From positions 2,666,001-2,730,000 of the forward strand of contig NZ_CP085839.1 of the NCBI RefSeq assembly GCF_020715565.1: 64,000 nt of DNA, in the 5' to 3' direction. The DNA is from Nocardioides sp. Kera G14. Lineage in GTDB: Bacteria > Actinomycetota > Actinomycetes > Propionibacteriales > Nocardioidaceae. Every line of letters begins with the position of its first letter. The stretch's first letter is position 1. The notes beneath the pieces are model-generated. The model was not told the origin of the DNA, made no database searches, and was given only the letters and a program-made list of their open reading frames with translations. This document shows, piece after piece, positions 11,322 through 19,008 of the stretch. The position numbers and the translations under genes were made by a program.

Positions 11322-12517
11322 CAGGGGGTTTCCTCGTCAGGTGCAGGCTGGTGGTGCGGCTTGGTCGGAGTGGGTCGGGCTGCCTTCATCAGGCGCCGGA
11401 GGAGCGACGGCTTCCCCGAGGGCGGGCGGGCCACGATGCGGGCCACGATGAAGAGGCCGAGCACGAGCACGAGCAGCACTGTCGAGGCGCCGAAAGCGCG
11501 CTGGATCTGGACATCGATGCCGCTACGGGCCGAGGCGAAGATGAAGATCGGCAACGAGTTCATGACGCCGGACGTCGGGTTCAGGTGGACGAAGGGTGCG
11601 TTCCCCGAAGTGATGAGCACGGGCGCGGTCTCCCCGATACCGCGCGCGATCGCGAGGATGAGCGCGGTCGCAAGACCTGGCCGGGCGGTCGGCAGGACGA
11701 CGTTCCAGACCGTCGACCAGCGGCTGGCACCAAGGGCGAGCGACGCCTCCCGCAGGGTGCCGGGGACAACGCGGAGGACCACGTCGGAGGCGCGCGCGAT
11801 GATCGGGAGCATCATCACCGAGAGGGCGAGGCTGGCGGCGAGCCCGGAGCGGGGGAAGCCGAACGCGATGATCCACACGGTGTAGATGAAGAGACCCGCG
11901 AGGATGTCGGGAAGGGCGGTCATCGCCTCGACGACAGTGCGGACGACGCGCGCGAAGCCACCGCCGACCTCGTTCATGAAGACCGCCGTGCCCACACCGA
12001 GCGGCAGGGCGATGACTGCGGCGAGGGCGAGCTCCTCGATCGACCCGATGATGGCGTGGATGATGCCGCCCTGGTCGAGCGGAGCCTTCGTGCCGGCACC
12101 GGTCATGTCGTCGGTGAAGAAGTTGAGGTGGATGAGGGCGCTCCAGCCCCGTGCGACCACATAGATGAGGACCGAGGCCAGGGAGACCAGGACGATCAGC
12201 GTGCCGGCGGAGACGAACCACTGAGCGACACGGTCCGCCACCCTGACGTTGTTGTTGGTCATCGCGGTGCCGACGACCAGGATCAACAGGTTGGTGACGC
12301 CGTACACGACGACGAACCAACCGAGACCGTGGATCGGGAGAAGACGATCGACGACGACCCACGCGAAGAGGAGCGCGGCGATGCGAGCGCCCCAGGTGAG
12401 GAAGCGCTCGTCGGCCGGAAGCTGGCCGAGGTTCGTCCGTGGAGCCGGATGCCCGTCCGCCTTGGCCGGAATGTGGGTGTGCGTCGTCGTGGTCGACGGG
12501 CTGAGGGTCGCAGTCAT
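11321..12517 (-). CDS. pstA: Phosphate ABC transporter permease PstA
   Basis: Inner-membrane channel subunit of 398 residues; it is longer than typical PstA (about 280-300) because of an N-terminal hydrophobic extension with two further spans (ARIAALLFAWVVVDRLLPIH and FVVVYGVTNLLILVVGTAM). The MetI-like permease core runs from about residue 150, with SIEELALAAVIALPLGVGTAVFM and the EAA-type loop EASLALGASRWSTVWNVVLPTARPG that contacts PstB. The start ATG overlaps the pstC stop by one base (TGATG). It ends in a His/Pro-rich tail (PTPTKPHHQPAPDEETP). Confidence 0.93.
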   Translation of the reverse strand: MTATLSPSTTTTHTHIPAKADGHPAPRTNLGQLPADERFLTWGARIAALLFAWVVVDRLLPIHGLGWFVVVYGVTNLLILVVGTAMTNNNVRVADRVAQWFVSAGTLIVLVSLASVLIYVVARGWSALIHLNFFTDDMTGAGTKAPLDQGGIIHAIIGSIEELALAAVIALPLGVGTAVFMNEVGGGFARVVRTVVEAMTALPDILAGLFIYTVWIIAFGFPRSGLAASLALSVMMLPIIARASDVVLRVVPGTLREASLALGASRWSTVWNVVLPTARPGLATALILAIARGIGETAPVLITSGNAPFVHLNPTSGVMNSLPIFIFASARSGIDVQIQRAFGASTVLLVLVLGLFIVARIVARPPSGKPSLLRRLMKAARPTPTKPHHQPAPDEETP

Positions 12518-13521
12518 CAGTTATCCGCTCCTGAGCGGCTGCGGCTCACGACGATGGCGGCGAGGGTGTTGACGAGCAGGGTGATCACGAAGAGCGCGAA
12601 GCCGGCGGCGAGCAGCGCCGACAGCTGGATGCCGTTGGCCTCACCGAACTGGAGCGCGATGGTGGCCGCGACGGTGTCGCTCCCGATCTCGAGGATGCGG
12701 CCCTTGATCAGGAACTCCGGGCTGATGATCATGACCACGGCCATCGTTTCGCCGAGGGCGCGGCCCAGCGCGAGCATGGTGCCGCCGATGATGCCGCCGC
12801 GGCCGAACGGCAGGACGACGGCCCGGATCATGCCCCAGCGAGTCGAGCCCAGCGCGAGCGCGCCCTCCTTCTCGCCCTCGGGTGTCTGGCTGAAGACCTG
12901 GCGCATGATCGAACAGGCCATCGGGGTCGCCATCATCGAGACGACGACGCCGGCGATGAAGGCGCTGGCCTGGTAACGCGTCGCGTCGGGCACCGCCGCG
13001 TTCGGGTCTGCGCCCACGTGGAACGGCGGGAACCAACCGAAGTGCTTCTGCAGGAACAGCGCGAAGTGCGCGGCATGCGGCTGGATGAGGAAGAAACCCC
13101 AGAGGCCGTAGACGATCGACGGCACGGCGGCCATCAGGTCGACGGCGGCGACGAGAATGGAACGCAGCTTGGGCGGGGCGTATTCGGTGATGTAGAGCGC
13201 CATGGAGATGGCTAGCGGGAAGGCGATGACCATCGCGACCAGCGCCACCTCGAAGGTGCCGACGATGATCGCCGCGATACCGATGGTGTCGGCTTCCGGG
13301 TTCCATGCCTGGGTCGTGAAGAACTTGAACCCGTAGTGCCGCAGCGTCGGCAGCGACTGGTAGGCGAGGAAGATCCCGATGCCGCCCGTGACGACGAGGA
13401 CCGAGGCGGCGACGACGCGAGAGACGTTGACGAAGACCGCGTCCGCACCAGACGGCCGACGGGAGATGCGGCGAGGCTCGGCGCCGGCAATGCTGGCGTC
13501 GGGCACAGGAAGAGAGGTCAC
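12517..13521 (-). CDS. pstC: Phosphate ABC transporter permease PstC
   Basis: First gene of the pst operon, 334 residues from the GTG at 13521 (AAGAAAG nearby as a weak ribosome site). Six or so membrane spans are visible, starting at VVAASVLVVTGGIGIFLAYQ, with the PstC-typical FFTTQAWNPEADTIG periplasmic stretch and the coupling loop EGALALGSTRWGMIRAVVLPFGRGG. VPSIVYGLWGFFLI is also characteristic of the family. With PstA it forms the channel. Earlier in-frame starts would run through the promoter region and are not preferred. Confidence 0.93.
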   Translation of the reverse strand: MTSLPVPDASIAGAEPRRISRRPSGADAVFVNVSRVVAASVLVVTGGIGIFLAYQSLPTLRHYGFKFFTTQAWNPEADTIGIAAIIVGTFEVALVAMVIAFPLAISMALYITEYAPPKLRSILVAAVDLMAAVPSIVYGLWGFFLIQPHAAHFALFLQKHFGWFPPFHVGADPNAAVPDATRYQASAFIAGVVVSMMATPMACSIMRQVFSQTPEGEKEGALALGSTRWGMIRAVVLPFGRGGIIGGTMLALGRALGETMAVVMIISPEFLIKGRILEIGSDTVAATIALQFGEANGIQLSALLAAGFALFVITLLVNTLAAIVVSRSRSGADN

Positions 13522-13603
13522 CGTTGGCTTTCTTGATACAGCCCGAGATGGCGTGCAAACGGAGTGAGTTTCAAGAAAGCAGACGACCAGATCCGTCGCA
13601 GAC

Positions 13604-13621
13604 GGTGGACGAGAGGTGAAC
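13604..13621 (-). promoter_or_regulatory. Candidate PHO box upstream of pstC
   Basis: Reading the minus strand, GTTCACC and GTCCACC form a direct repeat with an 11-base period (13621-13615 and 13610-13604). This matches the GTTCACC-type PhoP repeat described for Streptomyces. It lies about 83-100 bases upstream of the pstC start. A further GTTCA pair with 10-base spacing lies on the plus strand at 13702-13716, just beyond the 3' end of pth, and could be a second, weaker site. Assignment is by pattern only. Confidence 0.55.
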
Positions 13622-13741
13622 AGCCCCCGCCCGTGGGATGACAAATCCTGAGCGGAGAGTATGAATCCGAGCGCCTCGGATCATGGCGGATTTCGGGCGC
13701 TGTTCACCCAGGTTCAGCGGCATGGACACCGCGCGGACAGC

Positions 13742-14323
13742 TCAGGAGTTGAAGCGTGACTGCGTCTTCTCGAGGCCTTCGGAGATGAGGCACTCGATGG
13801 CGTCGGCGGCCGTGTCCACCTGGAACGGAAGCACCTTCCGCTCGGCGGCCGAATAGTCCTTGAGGACGAAGTCCGCCACGTCCTGGCGGCCCGGGGGTCG
13901 GCCGATGCCGACGCGCACCCGGTAGAAGTCACCCGTGCCGAGGCTGCCTCGGATGGACTTGAGGCCGTTGTGGCCGTTGTCGCCGCCGCCGTACTTCACC
14001 CGCATCGTGTCGAAGTCGATGTCGAGCTCGTCGTGGATGACGATGAGGTGGTCAGGCGCGATCTTGTAGAACTGCGCGGTCGCCTTGACCGGGCCGCCGG
14101 TCTCGTTCATGAACGACTTCGGGCGGCAGAGAACGACACGAGGGCCGCCTATGGAGAGGCGGCCCTCGACGATGTCGGAGCGCCCGGCCTTGTGGGACCT
14201 CCAGGTCCCTCGCAGCCGGGTGGCCAGCTCGTCGTTGACGAGATAGCCGATGTTGTGACGATTCCCCGCGTACGTCGGCCCGGGGTTGCCCAGGCCGACG
14301 ACGAGCCAGGCCTCGTCACTCAT
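13742..14323 (-). CDS. pth: Peptidyl-tRNA hydrolase
   Basis: Releases peptides from prematurely dropped peptidyl-tRNA so that the tRNA can be reused. 193 residues, the usual length. The motifs LVVGLGNPGPTYAGNRHNIGY (catalytic His23 and Asn13), FMNETGGPV (Asn73) and IHDELDIDF (Asp98), and GGGDNGHNGLKSI, are all intact. It follows rplY by three bases on the same strand, the conserved actinobacterial rplY-pth pair. The pst promoter region begins after its stop. Confidence 0.97.
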   Translation of the reverse strand: MSDEAWLVVGLGNPGPTYAGNRHNIGYLVNDELATRLRGTWRSHKAGRSDIVEGRLSIGGPRVVLCRPKSFMNETGGPVKATAQFYKIAPDHLIVIHDELDIDFDTMRVKYGGGDNGHNGLKSIRGSLGTGDFYRVRVGIGRPPGRQDVADFVLKDYSAAERKVLPFQVDTAADAIECLISEGLEKTQSRFNS

Positions 14324-14326
14324 GGA

Positions 14327-15001
14327 TCACTCGGCCTCGGTGGCCTCGGTGTCGGCGTCAGCGGCCTCGGCGGCCGCCTCGATCTCGGCGTCGGACTCCT
14401 CGTGGACGATGCCGACCTCGGCCTCAGCGGCCTCCAGCTCGGCCTCGACCTGGGCGGCGGTCGGCGCACCACCGACGTGGACGACGATGTGCTCGGCGTC
14501 GGTGACCAGCGTGACGCCGGCGGGCAGCGTGACCTCGGCGGCGGTGATCGTCGTGCCGGCCTGCAGGCCGTCGACGTTGACCTCGATGCCCTCGGGCAGG
14601 TGGGTGGCCTCGGCCTCGACGGAGATGGTGGCGGCCTCGAGGGTCGGCAGCGTGTCGGGGGCGGTGTCGCCGACAATGGTGACCGCGACGTCGGCGGTGA
14701 CCTTCTCGCCGGCCTTCACGGCGACGAAGTCGACGTGCTCGATGAGGCGGCGGAGGCTGTCGACCTGGACCTGCTTGGTCAGGGCGAGCTGCGGCTTGCC
14801 GTCGATGACGAGCTCGAGGACGGCGGAGGTGCCGTGGTGGCGCAGCGCCATCATGGTCTCGTGACCCGGGAGGGTGATGTGGGTGGCCTCGGAGCCGTGG
14901 CCGTAAACGACGGCGGGGATCTTGTTCTCGCGGCGGATGCGGCGGGCGGCGCCCTTGCCGAACTCGGTGCGGGTCTCAGCGATGATCTGCTCGGTGGACA
15001 T
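14327..15001 (-). CDS. rplY: 50S ribosomal protein L25 (long Ctc/TL5 form)
   Basis: Binds 5S rRNA in the large subunit. 224 residues: N-terminal L25 domain (EFGKGAARRIRRENKIPAVVYGHG), the TL5/Ctc C-terminal beta domain (IEVNVDGLQAGTTITAAEVTLPAGV) and an acidic Ala/Glu-rich tail from about 165, common in actinobacteria. AAGGAG lies seven bases before the ATG. It is co-oriented with pth downstream. Upstream, the normal continuity with prs is broken by an opposite-strand gene and repeats. Confidence 0.96.
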   Translation of the reverse strand: MSTEQIIAETRTEFGKGAARRIRRENKIPAVVYGHGSEATHITLPGHETMMALRHHGTSAVLELVIDGKPQLALTKQVQVDSLRRLIEHVDFVAVKAGEKVTADVAVTIVGDTAPDTLPTLEAATISVEAEATHLPEGIEVNVDGLQAGTTITAAEVTLPAGVTLVTDAEHIVVHVGGAPTAAQVEAELEAAEAEVGIVHEESDAEIEAAAEAADADTEATEAE

Positions 15002-15066
15002 GTCGTACTCCTTGGGGAAGTCTCTGGGTCTGTCGGGATGTCAGCGCTCTGGCCGAGAGACGACAA

Positions 15067-15112
15067 ACGCCGCGCTGGACTCGGCGCGGCGTGATGGACA
15101 GAGACCTGTCCA
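15067..15112 (-). promoter_or_regulatory. Tandem hairpins in the rplY leader
   Basis: Two adjacent inverted repeats: ACGCCGCGC / GCGCGGCGT (9 bp, loop of 8; on the minus strand followed by TTTGT) and TGGACAG / CTGTCCA (7 bp, loop AGAC). They lie about 65-110 bases upstream of the rplY start and would be in its mRNA leader, or end transcription arriving from prs. The rest of the 374-base gap 15002-15375 holds the repeat at 15245-15314 and otherwise nothing I recognise. Confidence 0.5.
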
Positions 15113-15244
15113 GCTGCCAGCCCAGTCGATCACGGAGTCAATCCTCCCTCGCCAAAGCGACTGAGAGAGTCTAGGCAGCCGGCGCCGCCCAGCGCCAATC
15201 CGCGCTGCCTGTGAAGGCGGTCGGCTCGGCAGCGCCTACCCCGA

Positions 15245-15314
15245 TCACACAAATGCACGGTTACGCGCCGACCCGCAGGCCGACCGCCGGCGCGTAACCC
15301 CACAAATGTGCGGT
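15245..15314. repeat. 70-bp direct repeat, copy A (with internal inverted repeat)
   Basis: The same 70 bases recur at 16347-16416 with one mismatch (a C/T in the right arm). Inside each copy, CACAAATGCACGGT and CACAAATGTGCGGT form a short direct repeat around an inverted repeat GGTTACGCGCCG / CGGCGCGTAACC. Copy A lies 61 bases before the AbiEi/DUF559-type gene. Confidence 0.9.
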
Positions 15315-15375
15315 TGGGCGGCGGGCTGTGGATGGACGCCGACGGTTCCGGCCGGAGTCGTCCACGCTTGCGCCC

Positions 15376-16305
15376 ATGACTCGCCAGAAGCTCGTGACGA
15401 CGAAGCCCTTCACGCGGACTGATGCGCTGAGAGCCGGGATCTCCACCACGGAGCTGAGGTCGTCGGCCTATCGATCCCTCCACCGGGGCATCTACATCGC
15501 TCACCAGATCCCCACCACGCCTCTGATCGCGGCCGCGGCGGCCCTTGCAGCGATCGGGAAACCGGGCTTCGCGAGCCACAGCACCGCGGCCCGCCTGTGG
15601 GGCCTCCCGATCCCCATGCTCCCCGACGAGCACGTGACTGTGGGCGCTCTGAAGCACCGTCGCCAACGGCCGGGCGTGCGCTGCCACCACACCAAGGGTC
15701 GGCCCCGCGTGAAGCTCAAGGACGGTGTCTACGTCTCGTCCCCGGAACAGACGTTCGTGGAGATGGCGACTCTCCTGCCCTTGGTCGACCTGGTCGTGGT
15801 CGGCGACCACATTGTGAAGAAGGGGCTGAGCACACTCGGCCGGTTGAGGGCCTACTGCCAGAAGGCGAAGGGGCCGGGGGCGACTGCCGCCCGTGCCGCG
15901 GCGACCTATGTGCGGAACGGCGTCGAGTCACCGATGGAGACGCGGACACGGATGCTGATCGTGCTCGCCGGGCTGCCCGAGCCGGAGGTCAACCAGGAAC
16001 AGCTGGTGGCCGGCGTACGCCGCCGTTTCGACCTGTCATGGCGCGGGGTCAAGGTGATCGTCGAGTACGACGGTCGCCATCACATCGAGCGCGAGCAGCA
16101 GTGGGTCGCCGACCTGCGCCGCCGTGAGGAGATCGAGGCAGACGGCTGGACGATGCTCGTGCTGGTGTCGGCGGACATCTACGGCACACCTGCAGCCACC
16201 CTCGAGCGTGTCGCGACCGCTCTCGTCGCCGCTGGCCTGCTCCGGGACGGGCACACCGTCGCCAACACCTGGCGAGCGCACTTCAGCGAACGCGCGGCGG
16301 CGTGA
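15376..16305 (+). CDS. AbiEi-like/DUF559-type protein with endonuclease-like C-terminal domain
   Basis: 309 residues. The N-terminal part (about 1-70; LVTTKPFTRTDALRAGISTTEL, LHRGIYIA) resembles the winged-helix region of AbiEi-type antitoxins. The C-terminal part (about 190-290) has the DUF559/very-short-patch-repair endonuclease look: VESPMETRTRMLIVLAGLPEPEVNQEQL, then VKVIVEYDGRHHI and RREEIEADGWTMLVLVSADIY, with Glu/Asp residues placed as in a PD-(D/E)XK nuclease. Such solitary genes are multicopy in many Nocardioides-type genomes and have no established function. There is no ribosome site before the ATG at 15376, so initiation may be leaderless. It lies on the strand opposite to glmU-prs-rplY-pth and between near-identical 70-bp repeats. 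Confidence 0.8.
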   Translation: MTRQKLVTTKPFTRTDALRAGISTTELRSSAYRSLHRGIYIAHQIPTTPLIAAAAALAAIGKPGFASHSTAARLWGLPIPMLPDEHVTVGALKHRRQRPGVRCHHTKGRPRVKLKDGVYVSSPEQTFVEMATLLPLVDLVVVGDHIVKKGLSTLGRLRAYCQKAKGPGATAARAAATYVRNGVESPMETRTRMLIVLAGLPEPEVNQEQLVAGVRRRFDLSWRGVKVIVEYDGRHHIEREQQWVADLRRREEIEADGWTMLVLVSADIYGTPAATLERVATALVAAGLLRDGHTVANTWRAHFSERAAA

Positions 16306-16346
16306 TACGGCTGCCGCACCGGCACCCCCACCGGCAACGGCAACGG

Positions 16347-16416
16347 TCACACAAATGCACGGTTACGCGCCGACCCGCAGGCCGACCGCCGGCGTGTAAC
16401 CCCACAAATGTGCGGT
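16347..16416. repeat. 70-bp direct repeat, copy B
   Basis: Second copy of the element at 15245-15314, same orientation, 69 of 70 bases identical, starting 41 bases after the stop of the AbiEi/DUF559-type gene. The single change (CGTGTAACC instead of CGCGTAACC) slightly weakens the internal hairpin. The remaining gap to the end of prs (16417-16491) is GC-rich with no recognised element. Confidence 0.9.
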
Positions 16417-16491
16417 CGGGGCGGGTGTGGCTTCGGGGCGGGCGCGGCGGCGGAGGAGGGGTGGCCGCGTGCCTCGCGGTCGGAGCGAGCG

Positions 16492-17472
16492 TCAGGCGTG
16501 GCCGTCGAACATGGAGGTGACCGAGCCGTCGTTGAAGACCTCGCGGATGGCGCGGGCGACGACGGGGCCGACGGAGAGGACGGTCAGCTTATCGAAGCGC
16601 TTGTCGTCGGGGATGGGCAGCGTGTTGGTGACAATCACCTCGACGGCCGGGCTGTTCTTGAGCCGGTCGACGGCGGGGTCGGAGAGGATGGCGTGGGTGG
16701 CGCAGATGATCACGCCGGCGGCGCCGTCCTTCATCAGGGCCTCGGCAGCCTTCACGATCGTGCCGCCGGTGTCGATCATGTCGTCGGTGAGGACACAGAC
16801 CTTGCCCTTGATGTCGCCGACGACGCGGTTGGCGACGACCTCGTTGGCGACGTCGGTCCGGCGGGTCTTGTGGATGAAGGCCAGCGGTACGCCGCCGAGC
16901 CGGGCAGCCCACTTCTCCGCGACCTTGATCCGGCCGGCGTCCGGCGAGACGACGGCAAGGTCGCGATCGCCGTACTTCTCGCGGATGTAGTCGGTGAGGA
17001 TCGGCAGCGCGAAGAGGTGGTCGACGGGGCCGTCGAAGAAGCCCTGGAGCTGGTCGGCGTGGAGGTCGACGGTGATGATGCGGTCCGCGCCGGCGATCTT
17101 GAACATGTCGGCGATGAGACGGGCCGAGATCGGCTCGCGACCGCGATGCTTCTTGTCCTGGCGGCTGTACCCCCAGAAGGGCATCACGACGGTGATCCGC
17201 TTGGCCGAGGCGCGCTTCAGCGCGTCGACCATGATCAGGTGCTCCATGATCCAGTTGTTGATCGGCGTCGTGTGGCTCTGCAGCACGAACGCGTCGCAGC
17301 CGCGGACCGACTCGTTGAAGCGGACGTAGGTCTCGCCGTTGGCGAAGTCGAACATCTGGCTCGGCACCAGCGGCGTGTCGAGCAGGTCCGCCACCTCAGA
17401 CGCCAGCTCCGGGTGGGCCCGGCCACTGAAGACCATCAGGTGCTTCTCGGTGGTCTTCTTGACGTCAGTCAC
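16492..17472 (-). CDS. prs: Ribose-phosphate pyrophosphokinase (PRPP synthetase)
   Basis: Makes PRPP from ribose 5-phosphate and ATP for nucleotide, His and Trp synthesis. 326 residues. Family blocks are intact: FANGETYVRFNESVRG, the KKHRGREPISARLIADMF catalytic loop, DLHADQLQGFFDGPVDHL, VVSPDAGRIKVAEKWA and the PRPP loop DDMIDTGGTIVKAAEAL. It follows glmU by nine bases, the standard actinobacterial pair. Confidence 0.97.
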   Translation of the reverse strand: MTDVKKTTEKHLMVFSGRAHPELASEVADLLDTPLVPSQMFDFANGETYVRFNESVRGCDAFVLQSHTTPINNWIMEHLIMVDALKRASAKRITVVMPFWGYSRQDKKHRGREPISARLIADMFKIAGADRIITVDLHADQLQGFFDGPVDHLFALPILTDYIREKYGDRDLAVVSPDAGRIKVAEKWAARLGGVPLAFIHKTRRTDVANEVVANRVVGDIKGKVCVLTDDMIDTGGTIVKAAEALMKDGAAGVIICATHAILSDPAVDRLKNSPAVEVIVTNTLPIPDDKRFDKLTVLSVGPVVARAIREVFNDGSVTSMFDGHA

Positions 17473-17481
17473 GGGGCGATC

Positions 17482-18909
17482 CTATCGATCCGAGGCGGCT
17501 TCGGCCGCATCGGCCTGTTTCGTTCCCGGACGCTTGGCGGACGCCCAACCTTCGATGACACGCAGCGGGCCGGCCGACACGGCGAGCGCTCCCGGCGGGA
17601 CGTCCTCGCGCACGACCGTGCCGCCACCGGTGGAGGCGCCGTCGCCGATGGTGACGGGCGCTACAAACGTGTTGTTGGAGCCGGTCCGCGCGTGCCGGCC
17701 GACGACCGTGTGGTGCTTCTCGACGCCGTCGTAGTTGGCGAAGATCGTGCCCGCACCGATGTTCGTGCCCTCCCCGATCTCCGCGTCCCCGACGTAGCTC
17801 AGGTGCGGCACCTTGGCACCCTCACCGATCGTCGCGTTCTTGGTCTCGACGAAACCGCCGATCTTGCCGCGCGCACCGAGCACGGTGCCGGGACGCAGGT
17901 AGGTGAAGGGTCCGACCTCGGCTCCCGCGCCGATCACGGCCAGGTTGGCGTGCGTGCGGACCACCGACGCGCCCTCCCCCACCTCGGTGTCCTTCAGCGT
18001 GGAGTCCGGGCCGATGACCGCGTCGGCCTCCACCCGCGTGGCTCCCTGCAGCTGTACGCCGGGCAGCACCGTGACATCGGGGGCGAGCTCGACCTCCGCG
18101 TCGATCCAGGTCGTGAGCGGGTCGACGACCGTCACACCCTCCCGCATCCACCCGTCGACGATGCGCGTGTTCAGCGCCCGTCCGAGGGCGGCGAGCTGGG
18201 CGCGGTCGTTGGCGCCCTCGATCTCGGCGACGTCCTCGACCACCAGGGCACCGACCGTCAGACCGTCACCGACGGCCAGCGCCACCGCGTCGGTCAGGTA
18301 GAACTCACCCGAGGCGTTGTCGTTGCCGATCCGCCCGACCGCTGCCGCGAGGAACGACGCGGAGAAGGCATAAATCCCCGAGTTCACCTCGGTGATCCCG
18401 CGCTGCTCCTCCGAGGCGTCCTTCTCCTCGACGATGGCCGTCACGTCGCCTGCGACACCACGGACGATGCGGCCGTAGCCCCGAGGAGTCGTGACCACGC
18501 CGGTCAGGATCGTGACGGCGCGACCCGATGCCTCATGGTCGGCGACCAGCGAGGAGAGCGTCGAGGACTGGAGCAGCGGGGTGTCGCCGTACGCCACGAG
18601 CACGGTGCCGGTGTCGACGGGCGCAGCGGAGAGCGCGGCGGCGACGGCGTGGCCGGTGCCGAGCTGCTCCTCCTGGACGGCCAGCACGGCCTCCGGCAGC
18701 AGGGACGTCACGTGCGGGCCGACGAGCTCCCGCTGGTGCCCGACGACGGTGACGACACGGGCGGGCGAGAGTGCCCGGACCGCGGCGAGGACGTGGCCGA
18801 TCATCGAGCGGCCTGCGACGGCATGGAGCACCTTGGGGGTCCGCGATTTCATCCGCGTCCCTCCCCCGGCGGCCAGGACGACGACGGTCAACTCGTTCTG
18901 GGATGTCAC
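17482..18909 (-). CDS. glmU: Bifunctional GlmU (GlcN-1-P acetyltransferase / GlcNAc-1-P uridylyltransferase)
   Basis: Two-step enzyme producing UDP-GlcNAc for peptidoglycan. 475 residues from the GTG at 18909. The N-terminal pyrophosphorylase domain has VVLAAGGGTRMKSRTPKVLH, YGDTPLL and NSGIYAF. From about residue 255 a left-handed beta-helix of hexapeptide repeats carries the acetyltransferase, with YLRPGTVLGARGKIGGFVETKNA, HLSYVGDAEIGEGTNIGAG and NYDGVEKHHT. The frame remains open far upstream, but that part overlaps the divergent GGDEF-EAL gene and has no similarity to GlmU. No strong ribosome site is visible. Confidence 0.96.
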   Translation of the reverse strand: MTSQNELTVVVLAAGGGTRMKSRTPKVLHAVAGRSMIGHVLAAVRALSPARVVTVVGHQRELVGPHVTSLLPEAVLAVQEEQLGTGHAVAAALSAAPVDTGTVLVAYGDTPLLQSSTLSSLVADHEASGRAVTILTGVVTTPRGYGRIVRGVAGDVTAIVEEKDASEEQRGITEVNSGIYAFSASFLAAAVGRIGNDNASGEFYLTDAVALAVGDGLTVGALVVEDVAEIEGANDRAQLAALGRALNTRIVDGWMREGVTVVDPLTTWIDAEVELAPDVTVLPGVQLQGATRVEADAVIGPDSTLKDTEVGEGASVVRTHANLAVIGAGAEVGPFTYLRPGTVLGARGKIGGFVETKNATIGEGAKVPHLSYVGDAEIGEGTNIGAGTIFANYDGVEKHHTVVGRHARTGSNNTFVAPVTIGDGASTGGGTVVREDVPPGALAVSAGPLRVIEGWASAKRPGTKQADAAEAASDR

Positions 18910-19008
18910 GCTTGGTGAGTCTAGGTGGCGGACCTCGCGCATGATCTCGGCGCTTCGGGCGACTATCACGCAGGTCAGTGGAAAGTGGCCGATGAAGGAG
19001 GGGTGAGC

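Noticed and set aside
13702..13716. Second PHO box (GTTCA repeated with 10-base spacing)
   Set aside because: Wrong period and on the strand opposite to pst transcription; mentioned with the better site but not called separately.
15245..16416. CRISPR array
   Set aside because: Only two repeat copies 1.1 kb apart with a gene between; no short spacers or cas genes.
16408..18918. An 836-codon plus-strand frame opposite prs and glmU
   Set aside because: Shadow of two unmistakable genes; no recognisable motif.
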